Assembly (NCBI RefSeq): GCF_040545875.1
Contig: NZ_JBEPMR010000010.1
Length of the DNA stretch: 64,000 nucleotides
From: Faecalicatena_A orotica
Lineage (GTDB): Bacteria; Bacillota; Clostridia; Lachnospirales; Lachnospiraceae
Direction: 5' to 3' (one strand)
Position numbers and translations under genes: made by a program. Positions 8,818 to 17,237 of the stretch are shown here, piece after piece (the first letter of the stretch is position 1; every line of letters begins with the position of its first letter). The notes below the pieces were generated by a model. It did not search any database. It had not been told where the DNA came from and was given only the letters and a program-made list of their open reading frames with translations.

Positions 8818-8846
8818 ATCATACACAAAAGTAAAACAGGTGTCAA
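8818..8846 (-). promoter_or_regulatory. Sigma-A promoter of ylxM-ffh
   Basis: On the minus strand TTGACA (8841-8846) is separated by exactly 17 bp from TATGAT (8818-8823). This is a near-perfect vegetative promoter 11 bp before the ylxM start, so the leader must be very short. The -35 hexamer is inside the 3' arm of the upstream terminator. Confidence 0.85.
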
Positions 8847-8867
8847 GTATTTTTTCTTGACACCTGT
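8836..8867 (-). terminator. Terminator of the PTS operon, overlapping the ylxM promoter
   Basis: This is a perfect 12-bp inverted repeat, ACAGGTGTCAAG / CTTGACACCTGT, with an 8-nt loop. On the minus strand it is followed by TTTTACTTTTG. It lies 26 bp after the stop of the enzyme I gene and ends the 11-gene PTS operon. Confidence 0.85.
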
Positions 8868-8893
8868 CTCTTCTTTTGAAAATGGATAACAAT

Positions 8894-10396
8894 TCACAGC
8901 ATACTGATACATTCCCTTAAAGAAAGTATCTGGGAATCTGGAACACAAATACCGTCAATCCCGGCTGTAATCAATTCTCGTATCAGCGTCCCATCCCTCC
9001 TGATTTTTCCACAGAGAATAAATGTGGCTCCCGCCTTTTTCGTATCGTCACAGATCAACATAAGCAGCCTCATTACAGACGGATAAAAACCTTCTGTGTC
9101 CTCCGGATATTCCTGATCTGTAAGATGTACAGCCAGCATATTTTCTGTCAGCTCTTTTAAAAAAACACCGATAAAATCTACATTGTCTGCAAGTATGTCA
9201 CTGATCATCCCCGCACCAGCCGTTTCAATCAAGATTCCTGTCGGGATATCCTTGAATGGAATCCGCTCAGACTCCAGTTCCTCTTTTGTTTCTTTTATCA
9301 AGCCTTTCACGACATCCAGTCTGCTGATTGTTGCCACATGGTAAAAACCAAGTGAACAGGCTCCATAAGCACTTACTTTGAGTGCGGCTTTCATTTGAAT
9401 CTTCAGTCGTTCCTTAGATTCTTCCCCTCCATCCCCTCCGATGATCAGTTTCCTCCAGGCCCTTGTTCCCATCAGATTTTTATATGCCTCATAAAGACAC
9501 GCCTCTGTAAACGGAGCATACCAGTTTCGAAACAAAGCCACACCTTCACCCTCAAATCTTCCAGCCCTGCTTATATCGGCCTTATCCTGTATCCAGCTGT
9601 AAAGCGGTAAAGGTTTTCCTTCCGGGGTCAGTGTCGCCTTCCCTTTCATCGTACGGATCAGCTTCTGGGACTCCCTGATTTTCTTCAGCGCCATCTCTTT
9701 TACTTCATCATCGGGCCGCAGATAAAGGCATTCCTCCTCGCAGTCCAGAATGGCTTCCTCTCCATGCCAGTTTTTCTTGATCTTTGTCTGAATCATCATT
9801 GGCAGCTCCAGTACCCTTGCAATCATCGCCGTGTGGGAATTGGCCGAGCCGAACCGCGTCACAAGGCCAAGCAGTTTTTCTCTTTCAATCTGTATTAATT
9901 CGCTCGGTGCCATATCTTCCGCTGCCAGTATGACCGGCTCGTTTTCAGGGATCTGCTGCTTTTCCTTTCCGTTCAGAATATGTTCCAGTCTTTCTGTCAC
10001 ATCCATAATATCAATAGATTTTGTCCGGAAATATTCATCCTTCATGCCAGTAAAAAATCCGGAAAACATATCTCCCGTCAGCGCGACCGCATATTCCGCC
10101 CTTTTCCCCTGTTCCTGAATCAGCTGTATAACCGCATCATTATAGTCTTCATCCTCCAGTATCATAGCCTGTACTTCAAAAATGGCCGCTGTATCCTGAT
10201 CAATCTCCTCCGAGACTTTTTCATACAGGAGATTCAGCTGCTCAACAGCCCTTACTTTTGCATTCTGGAATCTCCTCATTTCTTCTGCCTTATCCTGGCC
10301 GTCCTGCTGCCTGATATCCGGTTTCTGTTTCAAATAGACAAATACAGTGCCGGCAGCGACACCGGGAACTACCAGCTTTCCTTCATACTTTTCCAT
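8894..10396 (-). CDS. Divergent PTS enzyme I-like protein (PtsI paralogue with altered PEP site)
   Basis: The 500-residue protein aligns by motif with enzyme I (normally about 570). The N-terminal half has the HPr-binding region and the phospho-histidine site FGSANSHTAMIAR (His188). The C-terminal PEP domain keeps an Arg in GVALFR (Arg290), RKLIIGGD, the Glu of GILIETAGAGM (Glu391) and the Cys of ILCGK (Cys462). However, the NPFLGWRAIR segment is missing, and GTNDLTQY is replaced by FLKELTENM, losing the Asn-Asp pair that holds PEP-Mg. It is last in the operon, 18 bp after the HPr gene. It may use PEP poorly, or act as a relay or regulator; a housekeeping enzyme I presumably exists elsewhere. 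Confidence 0.85.
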   Translation of the reverse strand: MEKYEGKLVVPGVAAGTVFVYLKQKPDIRQQDGQDKAEEMRRFQNAKVRAVEQLNLLYEKVSEEIDQDTAAIFEVQAMILEDEDYNDAVIQLIQEQGKRAEYAVALTGDMFSGFFTGMKDEYFRTKSIDIMDVTERLEHILNGKEKQQIPENEPVILAAEDMAPSELIQIEREKLLGLVTRFGSANSHTAMIARVLELPMMIQTKIKKNWHGEEAILDCEEECLYLRPDDEVKEMALKKIRESQKLIRTMKGKATLTPEGKPLPLYSWIQDKADISRAGRFEGEGVALFRNWYAPFTEACLYEAYKNLMGTRAWRKLIIGGDGGEESKERLKIQMKAALKVSAYGACSLGFYHVATISRLDVVKGLIKETKEELESERIPFKDIPTGILIETAGAGMISDILADNVDFIGVFLKELTENMLAVHLTDQEYPEDTEGFYPSVMRLLMLICDDTKKAGATFILCGKIRRDGTLIRELITAGIDGICVPDSQILSLRECISML

Positions 10397-10414
10397 TCCG
10401 GCTCTCCTGTTGAT

Positions 10415-10672
10415 CTATAAATTCTTCTGAAAATACTGTTCCAGTATCTGTGCCTCTTTTGCCTCATCCGGACCTTCCAGCGTTACCGTTACTTTTACTT
10501 CCTTTGAAACCCCTAACTTCAATACTGCCAGCAGCTTTTTAGCATTGGCCCTTTTCCCCTGTGCTGACAGGATAACTTCCGAAGTATAGGACTGGGTCTG
10601 TTTCACAAGCATTGCTGCCGGCCTCGCGTGAATTCCTATTTCACATTTAATCGTATAGGTAAATGATTCCAT
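10415..10672 (-). CDS. HPr-family phosphocarrier protein lacking the regulatory serine
   Basis: The 85-residue protein has the HPr active site EIGIHARPAA with His15 at the canonical position. The region that normally reads NLKSIMGVMSLG here reads NAKKLLAVLKLG, so Ser46, the HPr-kinase target used for CcpA-mediated catabolite repression, is Lys46. It should therefore carry phosphate to IIA but not take part in carbon catabolite repression through Ser-P. It lies between the IID gene (34 bp upstream) and the enzyme I-like gene, so it is dedicated to this operon. Confidence 0.93.
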   Translation of the reverse strand: MESFTYTIKCEIGIHARPAAMLVKQTQSYTSEVILSAQGKRANAKKLLAVLKLGVSKEVKVTVTLEGPDEAKEAQILEQYFQKNL

Positions 10673-10706
10673 CTCTTCCTCCTGTCATATATCAGGGTGC
10701 CGCTTC

Positions 10707-11537
10707 TTAAAAGATTCCGAAGAATGAACCCACCACACTGACTGCCATAACAGAAAGGCAGATGAGTCCATACCTGTTTGTTTTCTTCATAATAAAATGG
10801 ATCAAAAATAGCGCGCCCAGCGGCAGAATCCCGCCTACGATAGAATCCAGTGCCTCCTGCAGTACAATGGCATCATTGTTTCCGATTACAATCTCAATTG
10901 GAGTCGCCAGAGAAACATAACTTGCTCCCAGGGCGCCCATCATAAACATACCCAGAATACTGGAAATGGTAGTCAGTTTACTGATCAGATTTCCGCCTAA
11001 GATCGCTGTAAATGCACTCTTTCCCATCCTGTACCCCATCTGGTACAGATATCGTCCCTCGAGATACATCAGCACTGCAAATATGATGGCAATGACTGCA
11101 CCCAGAGGGTTCCCTTTTATCGCCAGATCACAGCCGATCCCAAGAAATATCGGCTTCAGTACCGTCCAGTTCAGAGAGTCCCCCAGCCCCGCAAACGGTC
11201 CCATCAGGCCAACCTTTAAACTGGTGATGATCGAGTTTTTTTCTTCCTCAGGGAGTTCAACCATAGTCTCTTCCATCGACACGGTTGCCCCTACGACCGT
11301 TGCCCCGATACAGCCTTCTGTATTAAATAGTTCCGACTGCCTTTTCAGTGCTTTTTTCAGTCCCTCCGGATTATCTTTATATAATTTTTCCAGTATATGA
11401 AGCTGAGAGCGGCACATGCCGATTCCCTGCATCCTCTCGTAAGAGTGTCCTACTTCTGCCCACTGGTGCCATCCATTATAAGCCTTTCTGATATCTTTCT
11501 TAGTCAGGACAGATTCTTTCTCTTGATTTTCAGCCAT
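10707..11537 (-). CDS. PTS mannose/fructose/sorbose-family component IID
   Basis: The 276-residue membrane protein has the IID signatures NWHQWAEVGHSYERMQGIGM-like start, GCIGATVVGATVSMEE, VGLMGPFAGLGDSLNWTVLKP and several C-terminal hydrophobic helices. With IIC it forms the sugar channel. The frame opens at 11591, but ATG 11537 has GGTAGGTGG before it and avoids overlap with the IIC gene end at 11555. Confidence 0.95.
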   Translation of the reverse strand: MAENQEKESVLTKKDIRKAYNGWHQWAEVGHSYERMQGIGMCRSQLHILEKLYKDNPEGLKKALKRQSELFNTEGCIGATVVGATVSMEETMVELPEEEKNSIITSLKVGLMGPFAGLGDSLNWTVLKPIFLGIGCDLAIKGNPLGAVIAIIFAVLMYLEGRYLYQMGYRMGKSAFTAILGGNLISKLTTISSILGMFMMGALGASYVSLATPIEIVIGNNDAIVLQEALDSIVGGILPLGALFLIHFIMKKTNRYGLICLSVMAVSVVGSFFGIF

Positions 11538-11554
11538 ATTTCCACCTACCCTCT

Positions 11555-12301
11555 CTACTGCTTTTCCGTTCTGAAAGCAGACACATTCCACATAATCGCT
11601 ACAACACAGCCGCCCATAATGGCCGCCCCGATTACAGAAACTCCGAATAGTATAACCATGAAATATCCCATCAGGAATACAGGAATCATCTTTGGCCGGT
11701 CAATCACCTTCAGCGTTACCATAATACCAATTGCAGGCAGTATACCACCGGCTACATTTAACCCGTTCACAATCCACTCCGGCATCTTCTCAACAAGTGC
11801 CATGACAACAGTAGATCCAAAATAAACACCGATAAATGCAAATGGGAATGAGATTACGAAATCAATGGCTGCAGTCAGCCATGTCATTCTTTTGATCCCC
11901 CTGATATCCCCTCTGTCGACATATTTATCCACAACATGGGCCATATAGTTGTTTACTGAATAGAAAAACGGGGTATTCATATTGCCGATCAGTCCCACCG
12001 CGATACACAGCGGCAAGGCTGTTTTAACATCCATACCTGTAATCAGTGCCAGAGGAATCGTAATACATGAGGCAAGGCAGATATCCGACGGCTCTACCCC
12101 GCCGGATGCCACCTGGCTGATCGTCAGGAGGGTAATCTGTCCGCCAAGAATCATAGCAGTGGAAATATCACCGGTTACAATGCCGAATATAAGGCCATGT
12201 ACAAGACCACACAGCCAGAATATATTCATCGGCACATAGAACATTTCCGTATTGGCATAACCATATATAATGCCGGAAATAATAGCGAGCTTCAACGTCA
12301 T
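11555..12301 (-). CDS. PTS mannose/fructose/sorbose-family component IIC
   Basis: The 248-residue protein is almost entirely hydrophobic helices and contains the family pattern of IIC (YGYANTEMFYVPMNIFWLCGLVHGLIFG, GGQITLLTISQVASGG). It forms the substrate-specific channel together with IID. A GGGAGGG site lies just before the ATG. It is 13 bp downstream of IIB. Confidence 0.94.
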   Translation of the reverse strand: MTLKLAIISGIIYGYANTEMFYVPMNIFWLCGLVHGLIFGIVTGDISTAMILGGQITLLTISQVASGGVEPSDICLASCITIPLALITGMDVKTALPLCIAVGLIGNMNTPFFYSVNNYMAHVVDKYVDRGDIRGIKRMTWLTAAIDFVISFPFAFIGVYFGSTVVMALVEKMPEWIVNGLNVAGGILPAIGIMVTLKVIDRPKMIPVFLMGYFMVILFGVSVIGAAIMGGCVVAIMWNVSAFRTEKQ

Positions 12302-12314
12302 ATAGATTCCCTCC

Positions 12315-12806
12315 CTACTTCTTCATCTTTTTCTCAATTACAGAATACTTCAGTTCTCTGTCGTCCGGCACATTCTGCATGCAGATCGTGACACCGCTCT
12401 CCTTCATTTTTTCCAGCATCCCGGCCTCTGCATCACTTAGAAAAATATATTTGCACACATCTGTTTTTCCTGGTTCCTTCGGGCAGTTTCCAAGCTGTAC
12501 TTTGTCCATCGGCATTCCCTCTTCGAATGCTTTATAGCAGGACTCTACTGTCTGGAACAGTACAAGCAGGGTTTCATCCTGAAATGTATCTGCCTTCCAT
12601 TTTTCAATAAAGTCTGAGGTCCCGAGAAGACTGAATTCATAATTCTTAGGCGCCGCCATTTTATATACAAGCATCATCATCTCATCTTTACAGAGCACGT
12701 CATCAATGACTACGATCCGGTCCGGATGGACCGCCTTGCTCCACCTGACTACCACCTGTCCGTGCACCAGTCGGTAATCTATCCTGATTAATCCTATATT
12801 TGCCAT
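12315..12806 (-). CDS. PTS mannose/fructose/sorbose-family component IIB
   Basis: The 163-residue cytoplasmic protein starts MANIGLIRIDYRLVHGQVVVRW, with the phosphorylated His15 in RLVHGQV as in SorB/ManX. It passes phosphate from IIA to the incoming substrate. It follows the IIA gene by 19 bp. Confidence 0.95.
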   Translation of the reverse strand: MANIGLIRIDYRLVHGQVVVRWSKAVHPDRIVVIDDVLCKDEMMMLVYKMAAPKNYEFSLLGTSDFIEKWKADTFQDETLLVLFQTVESCYKAFEEGMPMDKVQLGNCPKEPGKTDVCKYIFLSDAEAGMLEKMKESGVTICMQNVPDDRELKYSVIEKKMKK

Positions 12807-12825
12807 TCCTTTACGCCCCTTCCTC

Positions 12826-13254
12826 TTACTCGTTAAAGTTCATGATACCCTCCTGTCCGTCCAGAACGAGCTGTTTCGCCATATCCGCCAGGGAATCAGT
12901 CTCCTGCCTTAATTCTACCGCACTTAAGAGCATAGGCAGGTTCATTCCCAATACCGCATACACCTCTTTCTTCTGTACCAGAGAGTATTTTCTCAACTGG
13001 TTGCAGGGTGTTCCGCCCATCAGATCTACCAGACAGATACAGCCTTTTTTATAACTTTCCATCGCCTTTACAAAACTTTTATAAAACTCTTCTACATTAT
13101 CCCCTTCTTCCAGCGAGAAAGCCGCCACATTATCTACTTCAGAATAAATTAGCTCCATTGTCTCGAAGAGAGCCTTTGCATAAGGCCCGTGGCTTAACAG
13201 TAATATTCCGGGCTGGGACTGATTTATTTTAGCTGCATCAAAAACGCTTTCCAT
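12826..13254 (-). CDS. PTS mannose-family component IIA
   Basis: The 142-residue protein has the IIA(Man) active site GILLLSHGPYAKAL with His22, and the second conserved segment LVDLMGGTPCNQL. It accepts phosphate from HPr. The frame opens at 13275, but those first codons include AGG AGG, which is the ribosome binding site for the ATG at 13254. It is the first PTS gene, 13 bp after the aldo/keto reductase gene. Confidence 0.95.
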   Translation of the reverse strand: MESVFDAAKINQSQPGILLLSHGPYAKALFETMELIYSEVDNVAAFSLEEGDNVEEFYKSFVKAMESYKKGCICLVDLMGGTPCNQLRKYSLVQKKEVYAVLGMNLPMLLSAVELRQETDSLADMAKQLVLDGQEGIMNFNE

Positions 13255-13267
13255 AGTCCATTCCCTC

Positions 13268-14257
13268 CTATTCATCCCAGGACGGCTCCAGCATTGTCAG
13301 CCCAAGCCTTTCCGCTTCCAGAGAAATTCTACTGATCTCATCATCCGTAAGCGTCCACTCGAAAGCCTCACAATTTCGTTTTGCCTTACCTGCATTATGC
13401 GCCCCAATCAGGGCTGTCCCTATATATGGCTGCTGTGTGCTCCAGTTGACCGCCACCTGCGACACCGGCCGGTTATGGGCCTTCGCTATATCATCCATTG
13501 TCTCCAGCAGCTTCATAATGTTTGAAAACACCGGCTCCCTATAGTAAAGAGAATAAAAATTATTCCGGATATCATTCTCTTCAAATTCTGGAATATGCCG
13601 GTAAATACCAGACAGGATACCTCCGCCCAGCGTCCCGTATGACATGGTGTCAATGCCCTGTTCTTTTGCCCACAGAATCATCTCTTTATTTGTCTGGTTT
13701 AAAAGGGAAAAGGATGGCTGGATCACGTCAATCCTTCCGTATTTCATCGCCTCTTCCGTCTCCTCTTTTGTAAAATTAGACAGGCCGGTGAATCTGATTT
13801 TCCCCTGTCTCCTCAATTCTTCCAGAGCCCCCATTGTCTCTTCTATAGGTGTTTCCCGATCCGGTTCATGTATAAAATAGAAGTCTATGTAGTCTGTCTG
13901 CAGGTTTTTCAGAGACTCTTCGCACTGCCGGATTACTGACGGATAGGATGCCGAATTAATACACTCCTCTTCCGGGTCAGGAAGCAGGCCGCATTTCGTG
14001 GAAATCAATACTTTATCTCTCTTTCCTTTTACCCCTCTGCCAACCAGTCTTTCCGAACTCCCCCAGCCATAAGCCGGGGCCGTATCAATCAGATTAACGC
14101 CTTCCCCAATCAGAACATCCATCGCCTTCAGACAGTCTTCTTCTGTAAATCTTCCGTAGAAGTTATTTCCCTGTGCATCTGCCCCTCCATTCCCCCAGCT
14201 TCCCAGTCCCAGTACGGAAACTCTGACATCTGCATTTTTAAAATGTTTATATCTCAT
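13268..14257 (-). CDS. Aldo/keto reductase family oxidoreductase
   Basis: The 329-residue protein starts MRYKHFKNADVRVSVLGLGSWGNGG and has the AKR tetrad pieces: Asp and Tyr in LIDTAPAYGWGSSE, Lys in VLISTKCG, and His in DFYFIHEPDRETP. GLSNF and the C-terminal NADPH-binding part are also present. It should reduce or oxidise a carbonyl/alcohol of the imported substrate or its product. Sites AAAGGAGAAGGGAG precede ATG 14257. The previous gene stops 1 bp before it. Confidence 0.92.
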   Translation of the reverse strand: MRYKHFKNADVRVSVLGLGSWGNGGADAQGNNFYGRFTEEDCLKAMDVLIGEGVNLIDTAPAYGWGSSERLVGRGVKGKRDKVLISTKCGLLPDPEEECINSASYPSVIRQCEESLKNLQTDYIDFYFIHEPDRETPIEETMGALEELRRQGKIRFTGLSNFTKEETEEAMKYGRIDVIQPSFSLLNQTNKEMILWAKEQGIDTMSYGTLGGGILSGIYRHIPEFEENDIRNNFYSLYYREPVFSNIMKLLETMDDIAKAHNRPVSQVAVNWSTQQPYIGTALIGAHNAGKAKRNCEAFEWTLTDDEISRISLEAERLGLTMLEPSWDE

Positions 14258-14258
14258 T

Positions 14259-15158
14259 TTACACTCCCTTCTCCTTTTGCTTCTCATGGTCCAAAATGAA
14301 GGATATAATCTCCTTTAATGTTTCCTCCGGTTCATCTGTAAACACGGAATGACTGCTGTTTTCCATGACGACAGCCTTTCCTTTTGGAATCAGGTCTGCA
14401 ATCTCATAAGTAAATGAAACCGGTGCCACCCAGTCATGCCTGCCTCCGATTACCAATGTTGGACAGGTGATCGTGTGAAGTTCTTCCCGAAAATCAAAAG
14501 TCAGCTGTTCCCCGCCAAACCATTGATTTACCGCTTCATAGGACGGGATTCCCCGCCGGATCTCCTCCTCGGCCTCCTCTCTGCTTACTTCCCCGGTTCT
14601 TACTTTATAAGAGTACAGGTCCATAAAAACCTTATAATATCTGTCATATTCTTCATTATTCGGAAAAGTCCCGTGCCACAAATAGTCTTTACCCATCTGT
14701 ATTTGTTCCTCCGTCCCGAGTTTTTCTAATTCCGCAATTCCTTTTTCGTGGACGGAATGATCACAAGCCGTAGTGATCAGCACAAGTCCGCTTAAATTTT
14801 CCGGATAACGGATTCCATAGGCCTGCCCTACATAACCGCCATAACTCTGCCCCAGAAGGTAGATTTTATCAAGTCCGAGGTATTTTCTGAGCCCCTCGAT
14901 ATCCTCTACATTCTGATCAAGGGTATACTCTTCCTTTTTCGTTCTTTCGCTTCTCCCGTTTCCTCTGTAGTCGATATAAACAAGCTGCATATAGTCACTG
15001 AGAGGGCTTAATACCGGGCAGTAATCCCCGTGGTCACAGCCGGGCCCGCCGTGTACGACAAAACAGACCTGCTTTTCTTTCATAACGGGGCCTTCCGGCA
15101 CAAACTGCTTCCCTTCTACATCAAAAAATATCCTTGCTCCGTTTATTTCTGCAAACAA
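14259..15158 (-). CDS. Alpha/beta hydrolase, proline iminopeptidase-like (S33 type)
   Basis: The protein has the S33 oxyanion motif HGGPGCDHGDY, the nucleophile elbow GQSYGGYVG, the acid in GGRHDWV and the His in ENSSHSVF. Such enzymes cut amide or ester bonds of N-terminal residues. The frame opens at 15185, but AAGGAGG at 15166-15172 sits 7 nt before TTG 15158, which I take as the start (299 residues). It overlaps the end of the upstream M20 gene by 16 bp, implying translational coupling. Confidence 0.85.
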   Translation of the reverse strand: MFAEINGARIFFDVEGKQFVPEGPVMKEKQVCFVVHGGPGCDHGDYCPVLSPLSDYMQLVYIDYRGNGRSERTKKEEYTLDQNVEDIEGLRKYLGLDKIYLLGQSYGGYVGQAYGIRYPENLSGLVLITTACDHSVHEKGIAELEKLGTEEQIQMGKDYLWHGTFPNNEEYDRYYKVFMDLYSYKVRTGEVSREEAEEEIRRGIPSYEAVNQWFGGEQLTFDFREELHTITCPTLVIGGRHDWVAPVSFTYEIADLIPKGKAVVMENSSHSVFTDEPEETLKEIISFILDHEKQKEKGV

Positions 15159-16351
15159 TTCCCATCCTCCTTCTTCAAAAACCATTCCATTGAAAGATGT
15201 GCCAGAAAGGCGGCACCTTTCATCAATAACGTTTCATCCGTTACAAACCCGGGATGGTGATTCCCATATGGGCTTTCCGGCTCAATAGTCTGATAGAACC
15301 AGTAAACACCGGGGCACTGTTCCAGATAACAGGCCATATCATCACTGGCAAGTATCGCACTTCCCAATTCCGATACCTGTTCTTTCCCCCAGAACCGCTG
15401 TGCCTGTTCTCTGAAAAATGCAGTACAGGCCGGATCGTTTTCCAGTACCGGATACCCTCTGCTATAATGGATGTCACAGCCTGCGCGCATTGCTTCGGCA
15501 GTCTTAGTGCAGATCGTAACGATCCGTTCTTCCATATACGCCCTGAATTTGCTGTCTGTTGTCCTCAAAGCCCCTCTCATGACCACGCTGTCGGAAATGA
15601 TGTTGTCAGCCGTACCACCGTGTACCGATCCAACTGTAAGCACCGCCGGTTCTGTCCCTCTGCGCTCCCTGCTGATTAGTGTCTGCAAAGCCAGAATGAT
15701 CTGAGCGGCAGTTACTACAGGATCGATTCCCTGTTCCGGCATCGCACCGTGACACCCTTTTCCATGAATTGTAATGGAAAAACTGTCTTTTGCCGCCATC
15801 ACCGGACCGGATTTCACTCCGATATTCCCCTTTGGCAGTCCCGCAAGGTTTCCTGCATGCTGTCCGAATACAGCCTCCACAGGCCCTTCAAGAATCCCCT
15901 GGCCAAGCAGCAGGACAGCCCCTCCCGGTTCCTCTTCCCCCGCCTGAAATAAGAGTCTTACACATCCCTTCATCCGCTGCCTGTACCGCATAAGAATCCG
16001 GGCCGCGCCGAGCAGCATCGCCATATGGGCATCATGTCCGCAGCTGTGCATGTTTCCATTTGCTGATGCATATGGAAGCCCCGTCTCCTCTGCCATCTCA
16101 AGTCCGTCCATATCGGCACGAAGCAGAATCACCCGGCTTTCATCCCTTCCGCAAATCTTCGCACTGACACTGCTGTGTCCCTCATAATGCACGGGTGTAA
16201 GCCCCATTTCCTGTAGTTTTTTCACTATGTAAGCCTTTGTTTGGGGAAGAAAGAGTCCTGTCTCCGGAATCTGGTGCAGCTCCCTGTAACATGATATGAC
16301 ATAATCTTCATCTGCTCTTTCCCATTTAATCGGATCGTTATTTATCTTCAT
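15143..16351 (-). CDS. M20-family amidohydrolase (hippurate hydrolase/N-acyl amino acid deacylase-like)
   Basis: The 402-residue protein has the two-zinc site motifs of the M20D family: RADMDGLEM, NMHSCGHDAHMAMLLGAA and QAGEEEPGGAVLLL, followed by the dimerisation domain and a C-terminal HH pair (YGNHHPGF). It should hydrolyse an N-acyl or amide bond. ATG 16351 overlaps the aldolase gene end (16338) by 14 bp; the open frame further upstream lies inside the aldolase gene. In this operon it probably removes an acyl or amino acid part of the PTS substrate. Confidence 0.93.
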   Translation of the reverse strand: MKINNDPIKWERADEDYVISCYRELHQIPETGLFLPQTKAYIVKKLQEMGLTPVHYEGHSSVSAKICGRDESRVILLRADMDGLEMAEETGLPYASANGNMHSCGHDAHMAMLLGAARILMRYRQRMKGCVRLLFQAGEEEPGGAVLLLGQGILEGPVEAVFGQHAGNLAGLPKGNIGVKSGPVMAAKDSFSITIHGKGCHGAMPEQGIDPVVTAAQIILALQTLISRERRGTEPAVLTVGSVHGGTADNIISDSVVMRGALRTTDSKFRAYMEERIVTICTKTAEAMRAGCDIHYSRGYPVLENDPACTAFFREQAQRFWGKEQVSELGSAILASDDMACYLEQCPGVYWFYQTIEPESPYGNHHPGFVTDETLLMKGAAFLAHLSMEWFLKKEDGNCLQK

Positions 16352-17237
16352 GCTCTTTCCCGCCTTCAAGGCCAAGCTTCTGGACCCCGAATTCCGGGAT
16401 CTGGGACCAGGCCTTTCCTTTGCAGCCAGTAATTTCAAAAAAGTGTTTTACTTTTTCTTTGATTCCATTTGTGATTACATCAAAGAAATCATACATGCTG
16501 TCCCCCTCAAGTTTTGCTTCCATGAGGGCATCATAGCCAGCCTGCACGATATCTCGTGCAAAGTTGACTTTCGCAATCCCGTTCTGGCAGGCTTTATAGA
16601 TATTCTCGTCCCCGCTGCCTGAACCGCCGTGCAGGACTAAAGGTACACTGCACCGCTCATGGAGCTCTCTGAGCCTGTCAAACTGGATTTTCGGTGTTCC
16701 ACGGTATGCCCCGTGTGCAGTTCCCACTGCGACAGCAAGACAGTCGATTCCCGTTTCCTCCACAAAACGCTGTGCTTCGTCAGGATCTGTAAATGCAGTC
16801 TTTCCGTCTGTTTCATAATTTTCCCCGTCTCCCACATGCCCCAGTTCCGCCTCTACCGTGACGCCGACGGAATGTGCTATACGCACCAGTTCTTTTACTT
16901 CTTTAGCATTCTCGTCAAACGGGAGTCTGGAACGGTCAATCATAACTGCCGAAAATCCGGCCTGTATTCCTGCCACTGCATCTGCAAAATCGGGGCTGTG
17001 GTCCAGACAGAGTGCAACCGGTACGGATGCCTGGTCTGCATAGGTTTTTACCATCCGGCAGTAGAAGAAAGGATCTGGCATTGTATCCACAAAATTAATA
17101 AAAATCAAAGGAGATTTCGTTTCTTCTGCCGCACCGATTGCCGCAATAATGCAAGTTTCATTTTCCCCCAGTACTGCCGGTACTCCATATCCTTCTTTAT
17201 AAGCCCTGTCTACTATTTCCTTCATCGTAACGTACAT
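16338..17237 (-). CDS. Class II ketose-bisphosphate aldolase family protein
   Basis: The 299-residue protein resembles GatY/KbaY/Fba: ALCLDHSPDFADAV with the catalytic Asp and zinc His, VTVEAELGHVGDGE, AVAVGTAHGAYRGTPKI, VLHGGSGSGDENIYKACQ and GIAKVNFARD. It would split a ketose (bis)phosphate into two trioses. A C-terminal extension after the aldolase core (GCKGKAWSQIPEFGVQKLG) is longer than in GatY. It overlaps the dehydrogenase gene end by 16 bp. Confidence 0.92.
   Translation of the reverse strand: MYVTMKEIVDRAYKEGYGVPAVLGENETCIIAAIGAAEETKSPLIFINFVDTMPDPFFYCRMVKTYADQASVPVALCLDHSPDFADAVAGIQAGFSAVMIDRSRLPFDENAKEVKELVRIAHSVGVTVEAELGHVGDGENYETDGKTAFTDPDEAQRFVEETGIDCLAVAVGTAHGAYRGTPKIQFDRLRELHERCSVPLVLHGGSGSGDENIYKACQNGIAKVNFARDIVQAGYDALMEAKLEGDSMYDFFDVITNGIKEKVKHFFEITGCKGKAWSQIPEFGVQKLGLEGGKEHEDK

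Noticed and set aside
8808..8948. N-terminal extension of ylxM
   Set aside because: It would pass through a perfect promoter, a terminator and the end of the enzyme I gene.
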